The position numbers and the translations under genes are program-made. From positions 109,100,969-109,164,968 of the forward strand of contig NC_134574.1 of the NCBI RefSeq assembly GCF_050947875.1: a DNA stretch of 64,000 nucleotides, written 5' to 3'. The stretch's first letter is position 1, and every line of letters begins with the position of its first letter. Below the pieces are notes generated by a model. It was given only the letters and a program-made list of their open reading frames with translations, made no database searches and was not told where the DNA came from. This document shows, in pieces, positions 26,397 through 37,865 of this stretch. Source of the DNA: Dermacentor variabilis. Lineage: Eukaryota > Arthropoda > Arachnida > Ixodida > Ixodidae.

Positions 26397-27720
26397 TCAT
26401 TGAAGAGACGTCAGGGATTGCGTCCCTGGAGGGGGTTGCAGAGTCATTGATGAGTGCGGCTGTAGGAAGTGGGCAGCGAGGAAGAGCGTCTGCGTCTTGG
26501 TGCTTTTTACCAGACTTGCAGGTGATCTAAAAGTCATATTCTTGCAGAAGAAGAATTCAGTGACCAAGACATTCCGACAAGTTCTTGAGTGTTGAAAGCC
26601 AACATAAGGCGTGATGGCCCGAAACGATCGTAAAATGGCGGCCGTGTAGATAAGGCCGAAACTTCTGAATTGACCAAGCAACAGCTAGGCATTCCTGCTC
26701 GGTGATGGTATAGTTCTTCTCAGCAGGTGCGAGTACGCGGCTTGCATACGCAACGACTCTCTCACGCAAATAGGTGTCTCTAGCCAGAAGAGAACAGCAC
26801 CAATTCTATGGTCGCTAGCGTCCGTGTGCAAGATTGTGGGTGCAGTCTCATCAAAATGACACAAGACAGTTTCAGATGTGAAGGCGTCCTTGAGCTGGTC
26901 AAAGGCAGATTCACATTCCCGTGACCGAACGAAGGGGGCATCCGAACGATTCAGGTTGTGTAAAGTAGCAGCTATAGAGGCGAAGTCGCGTATAAAACGG
27001 CGAAAATAGGAAGCGATGCCAAGGAAACTGCGTAGTTCTTTTGTCTTATCTGCTGGAGGAATGGAAAACACCGCCGAAATTTGGTCGCGATCAGGGCAAA
27101 TACCAACCTAGCTCACAATGGGACCTAACACCTTGATCGTCTTGCTTGCAAAACGGCACTTTTTGGTGTCGAGCTGAAGACCGGTGCTGGCGAGTCACGT
27201 GAGAACCTCGTCCGGAGGTTGCAGTTGCTGGGCAAATGTTGATGAGAAAATAACGACATCGTCCAGATAGCACAAGCATGTTTTCCACTTCAGGCCGCGC
27301 AGAACAGTGTCAATAATGCGCTCAAAAGTTGCGGGAGCATTGCATAGGCCGAAGGGCGTGACGTTGAACACTTAAAGGCCATCTGGGGTTGCAAACGCTG
27401 TCTTTTCTTTGTCGTCTTCGTGCATCGAAATTTGCGAGTAACCTGAACGCAGATCAAGGCTGGAGAAGTACTTGGCACGTTGCAGAGAATGGAGCGCATC
27501 GTCAATCCGAGGCATAGGGCATAAATCCTTGCGCGTAGTCTTGTTGAGCGCTCGATAATCAACAAAAAAATCGCACGGAGCTGTCTTTCTTTTTGACCAA
27601 AACGATGGGAGACGATCAAGAGCTAGCAGAGGGGCGGATTATCTCACGTTGCAGCATGTCGCCGACGTTTTCCTCAATAATCTTGCGCTCGGCTAGAGAC
27701 ACCTGTTACGGCCGGTGACG
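26397..27720 (-). pseudogene. Gypsy reverse transcriptase-RNase H (degenerate)
   Basis: The minus strand carries, in several shifted frames, the RT end with YLDDVVIFSSTF (about 27245-27280), the thumb and connection (KELRSFLGIASYFRRFIRDF, about 26990-27050), and RNase H with HTDASDHRIGAVL (about 26800-26840), VAYASRVL, NYTITEQECLAVAWSIQKFR and HHALCWL. Residues match a Ty3/Gypsy pol order RT-RNase H-integrase. At least four frame breaks and a stop occur (for example at 26685 and 27290). The sequence to about 27720 contains more of the RT fingers in poor condition. Confidence 0.88.
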
Positions 27721-28249
27721 TACGATGGATCTAACGTCTGTCTGAATGCAATGCGTTGTGACGGACGTCTGGCCCAATGCCGTAGAATGGGCGTCGAATG
27801 AAGTCGCGTGCCTCTTCAACAAACTAAGTAACTGTTGCGTCTGCGAAGGGGTCAAGTCGGGGCTGATTACGGCTGCAAGAGTGGAGGTAGAGGGAGAATA
27901 TCCAGCATAAATAATTTCAGGTTAGCCGCCTTAAGGGGACGGACACAGAGAGGCTCGGTATCAAAAACGCAAGCCAAAGTGACGCCTTTAGGAAGGAGAA
28001 TTTACTCGGGTGTTGTGTTTCTTGCTGCGAGAAGCGCATAATGATTGTTAATTCTAACTAGGCCTGATACAATGGCTATACTTTTTGTGAAACAACGTGC
28101 AAAAGGTAACGCTAACACATTTTCATGGTCGATGACGTCGGACGCGATAGTCAGAATTTGCTGAGAGCCTGTAGGGAACTCGGTATCTTCTGCAGCGAGC
28201 AGACGAAGTGGCTGGTACTGTTCATCGCCAAGCGAATAATCGGTGTGGG

Positions 28250-28543
28250 TCATATGCACGACACGCTGCCCACAGCAGAAGCAGAGGCAAGCAAAGCTAT
28301 CCTAAAATGAGCTGGTAGGAGCATGGTGAGAGCACAGCAAACAACATGTGTTGGGCAATGCCGTCGATCATTACACGCACCGTACAAAACACGGAAGGGC
28401 GGATAGAGTCCCCTTGAGCTGCAACCAGCAGTGGTTGTAACTTTTCTGAGAGGCTCACACAAATTAGCACGTATAACATATAAAGTGGCACTGGTGTCCA
28501 ACAAAGTTTCCACTGGCACACCCTCAACGAACACAGACATCAT
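28250..28543 (-). pseudogene. Gypsy aspartic protease with altered active site
   Basis: A minus-strand frame starts MMSVFVEGVPVETLLDTSAT followed by LYVIRANLCEPLRKV. The family active site is D-T-G-A or D-S-G-A; here it reads D-T-S-A, so the Gly is lost. The position upstream of RT fits a gag-protease-RT-RNase H-integrase order. To its right, 28611-28805 (minus) holds a short basic tail probably from the gag C-terminus, and the element then stops near 28850 without a 5' LTR. Confidence 0.8.
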
Positions 28544-28850
28544 ATTAGAAGGGCGCGCTGGACGAATCGTAGTACTGTCGGTAGATGGAGTGTTTCCTCC
28601 GAAAACTGCATTACTTAGTTTTCCGGGAGACGGTCAGAGGTGAACGTGGCAGGCCGGAGCGCTGACGAGGAGCGGCGGAAGGGCCAAGGTGAGTGGCGTC
28701 TGGTGCTGCGGTAACCATTCGATGTCTCAGTTGTTGCGGGTGGAGATGTGGAACGGCGCGGAGGTGACGCATAACGCTGGTTCTGAGAAGGATGCTCGTT
28801 CCCACGTGACTACTTTCCGCGCTATAACGCCTTGACGTATGCGTAAGAGG

Positions 28851-30053
28851 TAAGGAAAAGCGGGGCCCTCAATGTAGAGAGGAATGTCAGGTGCACATCG
28901 AATAGCTTTGCTTTGGAGAACAACTTGGCGGCGTGCTTTGCGCTCACATTAAGCTGCATCACCGTAAACGACTGCCTCTCATATAGAAAACGGTCTTAAA
29001 TGTGCATAGACTGCCGCGTAAAAAGAAGGAAGTGGGCTTACTTGGAGACGAATCCGTGAAAGCTGAAAGGCCTGCTACAAGAGCAGAACATGCCTGACAT
29101 GAGACAAGTGGCAGAGAAGCAAAACACATTCTTTGTTCAAAGTAAACCAAGAAGCAATGTTCGTTTTACGAAGAGTCTCATGAGGCATTTCAATATATAG
29201 CTTGGGGAGAGCGACGAGCCTTATGTCAGGGCTTATATTTCTTGCTGACAAACGTTTAAGAAGGGAAGGCCTTGTGAGCACTATATAATCTATTACTTTA
29301 ATTCGACAATAAGGCATTGCTAATGGCAAAAATTATCTGTTCCTTTCTTTTTTTTCTTCTAATAATAGGATTATATTGAGAAATTGAGAAAAAGAATCTT
29401 TGAAAGAATAACTTATGAGTCTAAACTCATTTGCTGCTTTAGGATTTTAATCTAGAGCCACCTTAAAGAGTGCTATTGCAAAAAAATTATGCTCTCCAAC
29501 GTACATTTTTGGAAGCTATGGGAAGCGACACTCGTGTTTAGTAGTTATTCAAAGTTTGCTAAATTTGCCCATTTCTTTCGTGCACCAGTGACGGACGGTA
29601 AACTGTCAACCACGCAAGCGCTCTCGCGAAACCGCGCTACGCCATGTGGCGACTCTTACACATTTATGTATTACTTAGTTCCTTCAGAATTATTCTAAAT
29701 CTACCACCGGCTTCTTCGCCAAGGCCCCATTGCGGGTATGTGTCGCAGCATGGAAAGCGTCTTAATCAACACGCGACGACCATCTTCAAAGAGCAAGTTG
29801 GCACTGGCACGACGAAAGTGTGCGAGCCACTGTGGCCTAATGGTTAGAAGCACGGGATTGCTTTGCAGCGGGACCGAGGATAGATGTCAGTATCTAACAG
29901 GTTATTGTTAATTTGTTTATGTGACCTATAGAGCAAGACAGCAGCAGCAGCAGCAGCAGCCGGACAGCAGCCACGACCCGAAAAATCCGGGGGTGGCTCG
30001 CGAGGAAAATTCTCGATTTAGACATTTGTGTACACAGCGTAGCAATGACTTAC
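28851..30053. other. Unassigned; tRNA-like module at 29826-29885 and short (CAG)n at 29941-29960
   Basis: TGTGGCCTAATGGTTAGAAG followed by CACGGGATTGCTTTGCAGCG and GGACCGAGG resembles the tRNA-like module in the composite element at 21 kb, on the plus strand. Seven CAG/GCA triplets follow. No gene is visible. Confidence 0.4.
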
Positions 30054-30131
30054 TCGATGGGTCGGTAAGGTATGCATCTCCCTCTGGCAGCGGATAGCCG
30101 CTGTAATTGTATGACTGGTACAAATCCGCCT
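30054..30131 (-). CDS. Putative exon: Tyr-rich cytoplasmic tail of type II membrane protein
   Basis: Minus-strand exon of 78 bp with acceptor ATTCTTGCTATTTCCAG and donor GTAAGTC, phase 1 at both ends. The 25 whole codons read ADLYQSYNYSGYPLPEGDAY then LTDPS, with four Tyr and two Pro. Composition and phase match the AYPE-repeat exon at 11244-11405, and the two join in frame with a split Thr codon. This makes it the probable upstream part of the cytoplasmic tail. Its place is ambiguous: the two C-terminal exons at 24590-24721 and 23636-23803 lie between it and 11.4 kb, so it could instead be the start of that second gene copy, with its middle exons lost. A start-codon exon is not identified. 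Confidence 0.6.
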
Positions 30132-31719
30132 CTGGAAATAGCAAGAATGCATTTAGCGTCGAGAATGACAGTGTCTCTCGGTTTCGTTTAGTTTTTCCCC
30201 GTCAAATTGACTCTGCCGTATTTAAAAGAACGCCTTGTGCGTTAGGCGCGAGCGATTGCGTAGGAAGCATCTATAACCAAGCTGGTAAATAGATTAGCGC
30301 CGGTGAGAGAAGCGTCAATGTTAATGACACCAGTATCGAACTGAAAGCTGTGTGAATCTAAAGATAAAAAAGAACGAGAACAAGAAAGGGAACACTAGGC
30401 GGCACTCAGGTTTGTGTTTCGTTTCATCTGCATGCACGTTAACGGAGATTGCTAGACAAGGCGTCGAAAATTACATTCACCGCAAGATTCCCAATCACCG
30501 ATTCAGTCCATGTGCATCGGTAATCCTCTTCCTATAACACTCTTGTCCAAGCTAACATCCAGTCGCTGTCGTTATCCCCATTCCCGAAAAAGCCGATCAG
30601 TTTCATCTGGAACCAACCGATTTCTAGAACCATCCAAAAGCCGATTCCAACCCCGGGTGGGAACCAATCCTAAGTCGGTTCCAGTCCCAAGGAGGCCCCG
30701 AATCACAGGCCGTCGGTCGGAGCTGCGGTGCGCGCTTCCATGGTGGGCCTCTTCTGGGATGGTTTGCTGACGGCACAAAGCTCCTGCGAGCTCATATTTC
30801 TAAGCTTCCAGCGTGCGCCTATTCTCAAGTGATTGGTTGACGGCACCCAGGACAGCCGTTCACTGCGAGTCATTCCTCGATGGCCTGCGTGCGGACCCGG
30901 CTCTCTCCGAAGAAGCCACTCGCCTCCGAAGCAGGCAGGGGCCAAGAATAAATGAGTCCCGAGATAGGAAGCCCTAACACAGCCGCGGCATGACCCTTGT
31001 CGTCGCTAGCCCGTTCACCTGGAGAGAGCCGATGCGAGCCCGCAGGGCTGCCTGTCCCACAGGGGGCAGTAGGCCACTGCGTGTGTCCAGTGGCCGCACG
31101 CGTTCCCACATGCAAATTGGTGAGCTGCGCCTCGCCTTAGTTGAGCGCGACCTCGTCGAAGTTAGATTCTCAAAGGCAGCGGAAGACTGGCTAACGTCTG
31201 CCTCGAGAAGAATGTCTGCCTGAATGTTTGCCTGGAAAGAGAATGCAGTACGGGAATGCGACAAAAGGGATCCTGAACGCACGCGACTCAATGTCTATTT
31301 TCGGGACGAATAAAATTGCCAATTTTTTTACAAAGCAGAAAGATATCATTGCAGATACAACGTTAGTAAAACAGTGATGCAGTAACATGGTGGTAATGTT
31401 TTTGTTTGGCTAAGTCTGTCATAAATGGCTGCGCAAACATTTTCATGGCTGAAGCTATTTCGTATAGCATTGTTGTGAGGCATAATAATTTTGCAGAATC
31501 CAAGAAGACTTCGATCTCTCGACGTGACCATCATGCAACGCGCAGACTAAACAAGGATACGCCGAAACGAATGGCGTCACTATAGTGGCACGAATTAAAA
31601 TTGCGAGTCATCGGCGCAGATTTCAATATATACACTCCAGCTTCATGGGAAATTGACACAAGCAGCGTTCTAGTGTGCGCGTTTTGAAATTATTTGAGAG
31701 GTTGTTGAGAAACTATTTT
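30132..31719. other. Unassigned, with a GC-rich block at 30650-31160
   Basis: The block between 30650 and 31160 is clearly richer in GC and CpG than its surroundings and lies 0.5-1 kb upstream of the minus-strand exon at 30054-30131. It could hold a promoter or first exon, but no start codon with a donor in the required phase was found. An imperfect repeat of GGAACCGA/GGAATCGG units lies on the minus strand at 30595-30690. Confidence 0.35.
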
Positions 31720-31963
31720 TCAAAATTAAATTATTGGGTTGCACGCGCCAGAACAACTTTCTGATTATGAGGACTGCCGCAGAGGGGGAGCCCCGAAATT
31801 TGGATCAACTGGGGTGCTTTAACATGTACCTAAATCTAAGCACCACGGCTGTTTTCGCATTTCGCCCCCATTGAAATGCGGTCGCTGTGGCTGGGATTCG
31901 ATCCCAGCGGCCTCGCGCTCAGCAGCCCAACACCATAACCGCTAAGCAACCACGGCGCGTAAA
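31720..31963 (-). repeat. Ruka-like SINE
   Basis: The minus strand begins CGCCGTGGTTGCTTAGCGGT with B box GGGATCGAATCCC, the CATTTCAATGGGGGCGAAAT block, the AAAGCACCCCAG block and the end block ACGCGCAACCCAATAATTTA (diverged). Moderately old. Confidence 0.9.
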
Positions 31964-33438
31964 CTATTTTTCAATGTGGCAGAATAGAAGGAGGGCGTCG
32001 ACATCAGCCATAAAGCGAGTGAGCGCCGTTGACCTTAGCAGGCGTTGGAGTTTATCACAAGCTAATATATAGACTCTGTAAGAAATGACAAGGGCTGGTA
32101 TGTCTAAAGCGTCAGTAAGCCTTTCTTGTAAGCACGACTCACTGCTGCTAACACAAATCGTGTTGAGCGAGCCTACGTCGTACAATGAGCGATGAAGTCA
32201 GCATTGGCAAGGGCGAGGTCCCGCGCGCATCTGCCAGTGTTTCGGTGCGAAGAATATCCGTGAACATGCTCGGCATTGCAAGAATCATAAGGCAACTATG
32301 AGGCACAGGAAACACTGGAAAGCGGCTGATAAGTACGGATCCAGTGCTACAAGCAGCGTGAAACAGGCATGGTGACGTAGACTGTGTGCACTGGCTATTG
32401 CTCTCAGGGGAAAAGAATCGCAATATCTTTAGGGTGCATATTCAAGTAGAGCTTGTCCGCGGTGTCTGAGTCCTTTACTTTACATGAGTAAATGTTTTAG
32501 AGTTATTTATATTGAAATAACTTCGCATGTACGCTACTGTTTTTTTCCCTTGTCTTCCCGGCTCTTCTGCAGCGCCTGTAACCATGAGCTACGGAAGAAC
32601 CGCAACCGAAACCGACTACTGGCCTTAGCAAGAAACTGATAGAGGGATAATGTGTCAGCAACTGTCTTCGAATCTACAGTGACCGAACGCCGAAGCGACG
32701 CAGACCGAGAAGGCCGGCATCTGGTCGAGTAAGCTCCGTTGCCATTGCTGAAGGCGCCAGGTCCGTTGGAAGAAAGCGTATTTTGATCTTGAAAAGAATT
32801 TGCTGAAAGTTAACGTCAAAATCTATATCAGCGACACAAAACTGAATAGACTGGGCGCTTCGATTAATGAGAATGCGAGCGCGGCATCGCGGCACCGTTC
32901 TAGAAGCCGCCAGCCGAACGGGCTGCTTCATGAAACGCAAATTCCGGGTTCGATCTTCCATCGCATATGTGCCTCGCGGGAAAAAAAATGACGCTTCATG
33001 ATGATGTAGTGCTGTCATCTCTACATAAGCAATGCTGTGGGCTTACCCATTTTCGAGGGCTTCTAGAAAATTCGGGGGTCCAGAGGCGGTTCTAGGGCTT
33101 ACACGGGGTCGACTAAAGTAGGCACAAGAACGGGACCGTTCGTGTCTAGATGGTGATGATGATGATATCGCAGTATTGCGCATACCCACTTTAAACGATT
33201 GCAAAAGAGTATACAATCTCAAGAAAAATGCAGTATTGATAAAATTTTCAAATCTTTATAATTGAAAACAAGGAGGAAAGCAATAAACGGAGCAGTAGAG
33301 CAACGCGACACGCATGAAACAACTCTTCCCTTTGAAAATAATGCAATTGAGAAAACTACCCAAGCCAGACAATAAACAAACGTATTAGTGAACAATACAT
33401 TTGAAGATATTAGCCAGTGGCAGGTACGAAGAATATTC
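31964..33438. other. Unassigned
   Basis: No supported feature. A short minus-strand frame (32674-33018) shows no domain. Confidence 0.4.

Positions 33439-33513
<75 letters not shown>
33439..33513. repeat. (TAA)n microsatellite, about 25 units
   Basis: Uninterrupted TAA for about 75 bp. Confidence 0.98.
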
Positions 33514-33514
<1 letters not shown>

Positions 33515-33643
33515 CTTCCACCAAATGTAATAAGATGATTTATTACGAGGCACTAGGCACAGTCTAGTAACACTGGCAGTAGATGAACGCTGATCATGCG
33601 CACAGCCGACACAAGAGCGCCTTCTTCGTCTTCCTCTTCACCA

Positions 33644-33644
33644 C

Positions 33645-33712
<68 letters not shown>
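33644..33712. repeat. (TAA)n array, tail of a minus-strand LINE
   Basis: About 23 units, preceded on the minus strand by GGAAATAAACA, which looks like a polyadenylation-type signal followed by an (ATT)n tail of the LINE fragment on its right. Confidence 0.9.
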
Positions 33713-33714
<2 letters not shown>

Positions 33715-34280
33715 TTTATTTCCAATCAAGAAAGATGGAGGAGGCTGCAGGTAAAAGCTGCACGAACAAACGGCAGTTGACATGGGCCCGCAGCCCACTC
33801 TACAAGGTCGAAGTAAAAAAGGTTACAGGAAGGAACGCCGAAAACATACATAGGCACCGAAACGGACACAAGGAATGAACGCGAAAATAATCCAGTCAGA
33901 AAGACTAGATACCTTATACATAGTGTTGCCGTATTTTAGCATTAGTTATTCTTAAAATGCGAGTGGTACTTTCTGTTGTAATTATACAGGAGAGTGGACA
34001 GGGTGAAGCACAATTCTTCTGTGAAGTAGCTAGCCCGAGGGGTTGTGACATTCCATTTTTCTTTGTGACGGGTAATGTGTACGGAATTGTTCTCTTTTAG
34101 TGATGGTAAGTCGCGTAGGAACATTCTATATTCAAGTACTTGGCGTTTGAAGACTAGTGTTAGCTCATAGTTATAAACATTTCTTACTGGTATGTATTTG
34201 TATACCAGTATACTATAGACGCTTGTGGGTGTGTGTGCCCCAGAAGTGAATGTTGCGTTAGGATAACAGGAAAACAGCAT
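33713..34280 (-). pseudogene. LINE 3' fragment (reverse transcriptase C-terminal end)
   Basis: A minus-strand frame (33942-34280, 112 codons) reads VYSILVYKYIPVRNVYNYEL, then LVFKRQVLEYRMFLRDLP and TRHKEKWNVTTPRASYFTEE followed by LCFTLSTLLYNYN. The TR-x4-W-x3-TPR-x-NYG-like pattern and the L-x-x-LLN-x-YN end are typical for the last ~100 residues of CR1/L2/Jockey-type LINE polyproteins. It is followed by a 3' UTR and an (ATT)n tail at 33644. Only the end of the element is present. Confidence 0.65.
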
Positions 34281-34555
34281 TTACGGTCAGGTCACTTTGC
34301 CGCAGAGGAATTCCCAACGCCCTGCTCTGCGCCTAAGAACAAGAACATGGCGAGTAAGTAAAAAAAAACACGGTCAATTGAATCAATCCCATCTGAGAAT
34401 AGTACTAACGGAGAGAGCACGCAAGACCACATTTGTCAATGTCGACATTTACTGCTGGGACTCAAGTGAGCCGATTCGTGGGTGTCACTTCCACCTCAAG
34501 AGAGTATCACGGAATTATGTGCTGCGAGTGAATAGCCAGGATTATTAGTAAACAG
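34281..34555. other. Unassigned
   Basis: No feature seen. Confidence 0.4.
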
Positions 34556-34632
34556 CCATGGCCAGGATTCGATCCCGCGACCTCGTCCTCAGTAGCCCAA
34601 CACCATAGCCACTGAGCAACCACGGCGGGTGC
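34556..34632 (-). repeat. Ruka-like SINE, tRNA-like head only
   Basis: The minus strand reads ACCCGCCGTGGTTGCTCAGT, then CTATGGTGTTGGGCTACTGA and the B box GGGATCGAATCC. The body and tail are absent, so this is either a 3'-deleted copy or a head-only derivative. Confidence 0.88.
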
Positions 34633-36765
34633 AGTTAGTGTAGACATTCAGGGGAAGAAATCAAAGCAGAGCTTGGCGGAAAAGGAATATCTGCGCAATT
34701 AGGCCGCAGTTATGGAAGCTGTCATCAAAACCATAGAAACCAATGGGCGAGGAAAAATAGCAAGAGCACTCGTAGGAAACGCAGATGAGGGACAGCTGTC
34801 GTGTATAATTTCCTTAAAATGTGTAAAACACTGGGTACAGCAAGTTACATTTTAAACGAACATATATAATCAACTTTGCATTCTTGCGGTCGGTGAAAAC
34901 CCAGAGTGAAGTTTCCGCAAGGCTGGATGCACCGCTAAGAATTCTGAAAGAAATTGTGCAGCTGCCGAGCAACAAAGCACCAGTCCAAGGAGCACGCCTA
35001 CGAGAAGATCCACACTCCGACATGTTCTTCACCCTTAGAAACGCTGGTTGCACTGACAACATTAGCATACGCTGCATCGAGTTATTCTGCCATAAGTTTA
35101 TAGGGAAATTGTATCGCGTTCTTCGTTAAAGTGCAATCATATGTGCTTTCCGATGATGATGTAGGATTCTTACCGCTCGCACCAGAAATATGCAAACGTA
35201 AAAAGTGCAGTGTCGACTATGGAAAAGCTGCCTATGTTGTCTATAGAAACCACAATATTAGAGGTGACAAACGAGGGGGCTGAGAAATGGGGATTGGCAA
35301 TCATTTACTCGGACCGTACCTATTATGAAGGCTTTGAATGTTTGTAGACAAAGCGGTATGAAAGCCATATCCGAGAAGGACGTGCTTCCAGGTGAGTCAC
35401 AAGTTAGCCACAAACTTAGACAGCCCGACGTCAAGTGAAACACTTCCAGTCCTAAGCAGCTAAAGGGTGTGGCTTGCAGGCAGGAGAACCGCAGAACGAA
35501 ACGAGACCACACTCCGGGATAGGAGGGATGCATACCCCGTTAAATTAATACCAATGTGTCGCTCCACCTGCTCCGTTATATGTATAGTGGGATGCCTCTG
35601 TTTTTTTTTTGTGCGTCGCTCAGAGTAAGTGAATAATCACTTATTCATCACATAGGGAAACCAACAATTTTGAGGACGCTTACGCTTCGCCTTTAAGAGT
35701 GGAACGCGACAGCTTTCGAATACCCTACCCGGCAACTGCAGCGTATGTAACCGCAACGTTTACCTGGAAACGTTGCCTGCGAGCGCTATCCACGAAGGCA
35801 AGCTTTCTGGTAGAAACGCGGACTCTTGCGTGGGTCGATCTCCTGCTATTGTTTCCCACTTTGAATATTTCAGTTTGAGAAGAGCTAACATAAAGGACAT
35901 GCGCTGTCCCTGTTTCTTTTTCAATACATTTGTTTGCAGGTTCTCAACATTCCGAGGAATAACGTTGCAAACAATGAAAGACAAGCTATGAGCAACTTTG
36001 GTGGTACAGAAGTGGTTGGGGTATGTGTGGTTCGGAATTTCCTACGTCCGTTAACGCTTTAGTGTTAATACGTGTGCTTGTCGATGTTCAATCAATCTCC
36101 ACTGCGCAAATGGGGCAATGGTCCAACCGAGGCTCATCATTATGTCTCGGACCCACTACTTTTACTGCGATAGTAATTATATGCAGACACCAAGCAAAAT
36201 TTTGCCGTCGACAAAGGTATGCTCAACGAAGAATATTTGTTTAATCCCGACGTGCTTGGGGGTATGTTGCTGTACTATTCAGCCATCAAAGTTGCTCAAA
36301 CCATGTCTTACGGTATTGACTAAATTATTCCTCAGAATTCCGAGAACGGCTGCGCACAAGAAAAGCTGCGAAAAATAACATTCACAGCGTAAGCCTTTTA
36401 TATTAAATACTGTTAGACTGAGTGAATGTTAAACGTGCACAATAATAATCAGTGATGAAACCCGAAAACAATGACGGAATTTCGCTGGCACGGTTCTTTG
36501 CGCGCAGCGTAGTAGCCACTGCGCGATGCCATTACGGCCTGAACTTCGGGTATCCGCTTTGCGTGCCACGCCTTGCTTGCAGATGGGTGCAAATGGCTGC
36601 GTACGCCCTCAAGGTGGAGTCGTGCCGTAAAATTTGGCGTGCATGCCGACTCCGCACGAGCGGATCGCGCGCAACCTCCGATAGGGTGGCGCGATCTGGG
36701 CCATAGTGCAGCGGAGTAAAGGTGTTCGAGGTTGGCAACTATGGCCAAGAGCAAACGACACGGGC

Positions 36766-36767
<2 letters not shown>
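34633..36767. other. Unassigned
   Basis: Several ORFs of 60-90 codons on both strands lack motifs or splice context. I see no gene or known repeat. Confidence 0.4.

Positions 36768-36822
<55 letters not shown>
36765..36822. repeat. (AT)n microsatellite
   Basis: About 28 AT units with one break. Confidence 0.97.
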
Positions 36823-36824
<2 letters not shown>

Positions 36825-37409
36825 GATGCGAGTTCAAGTATTCGCGTCACGGTACGAATGCGGCTCTCGTGGCACATTTACGCTCGAGCCACACGCCGTT
36901 TGTCCTGCGGGAGAAACTTCACACGTCACGCACTGGTGCGCACATTTTGGTTTACGCTGCATCTGCGGGCCCACTGTGAACCGAAATGTGTTGCAACCAA
37001 TCTGTTTCATTGACGCGGTTCATCCCCGTTTGAAGGACTACGTAGTCATCTTACCTGCTTTTGAAACACTTTTGAAAGTGTTACTCCCGAAATAGAAGAT
37101 GTATTGCAATCGCATCACGTTCGCGGCATGGTACGCATTCTCGGACGATCACTTTCAGTGCCCGTTGAATTGGCTGGTTTAGCGGAACCTTTCGCATCTT
37201 TCAATGTGTGTGGCCTACAACGCCACTTGAAAGCGATGGCATCGCCGCAAGTGATTCGTCAGAGAATGCCGACCCATTTATGGCTACCTACGCTCGGCGG
37301 TTTTCGGCACGATGACGCACTTTATGTAATTAATGCCAGTGCGATTTCGCAAGAACACGCAACACACGTGCGCACGCACAACTGTCGCGGAGTACAGCTT
37401 TATTGGGTG
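36823..37409 (+). other. Unassigned; weak hint of a zinc-finger remnant
   Basis: A plus-strand frame near 36822-36915 reads CEFKYSRHGTNAALVAHLRS then SHTPF, where the H-x4-H and T-N-x-L-x-x-HLRS spacing recalls a BED-type zinc finger, but only one of the two required Cys is visible. Frames that follow (to 37427) have no recognised motif. It is cut by the LINE insertion at 37418. Confidence 0.25.
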
Positions 37410-37432
37410 ACAAGTCAGGAACGTTGAGGACG

Positions 37433-37865
37433 TGGGCTGGGAGAACACCGCCATGGAGTTCGGCAGCGACCACTACATTCTCGAGACAAAATTCAAGGTG
37501 TCTCGGAGTAGGATCAAGGAATTCACGTTCATCGATTGGGACCGCTTTCGCAAGATTCGCGAAGAACCCAGCAGAGCCAGGGCACCCGCCACCCTCGAAG
37601 AATGGTGCGAAGGCATCCGGAACGACGCTTCCGCGGCTACCAAGAAAGTGGAAACCGATCTCGACGTCGAGACGTCGAGCGGATGGACAGCAGACTTGCC
37701 CACCTGATCGAGGCCAAAAACGCCCTGCTCCGCCGATGAAAGGGTCAAAGGCTCGATCGCAGACTCCGAAAAAAGATCTCGGAGCTCAACAAGGTCATCG
37801 ATGACCACTGCAAGGCGCTATGCCAGCAGCAGTGGGACGAGCTCTGCGAATCCATCGACGGACAG
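37433..37865 (+). pseudogene. LINE endonuclease C-terminal remnant and linker
   Basis: Frame 37432-37707 contains EFGSDHYILETKF, matching the S-D-H motif that ends apurinic-type LINE endonucleases, then a linker (EFTFIDWDRFRKIREE). The frame breaks near 37700 and again before 37866. The N-terminal two thirds of the endonuclease are absent. Confidence 0.8.

Noticed and set aside
29043..29094. Mini-exon candidate on the minus strand (acceptor TCTCATGTCAG, donor GTAAGC)
   Set aside because: 52-bp length does not fit the phase-1 symmetric pattern of the neighbouring exons and has no second copy to support it.
30974..31291. 105-codon minus-strand frame ending at a CAG|GTGAAC donor in the GC-rich block
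   Set aside because: The donor is phase 0, whereas the exon at 30054-30131 needs phase 1, and no homologue is seen. It cannot be its 5' partner as it stands.
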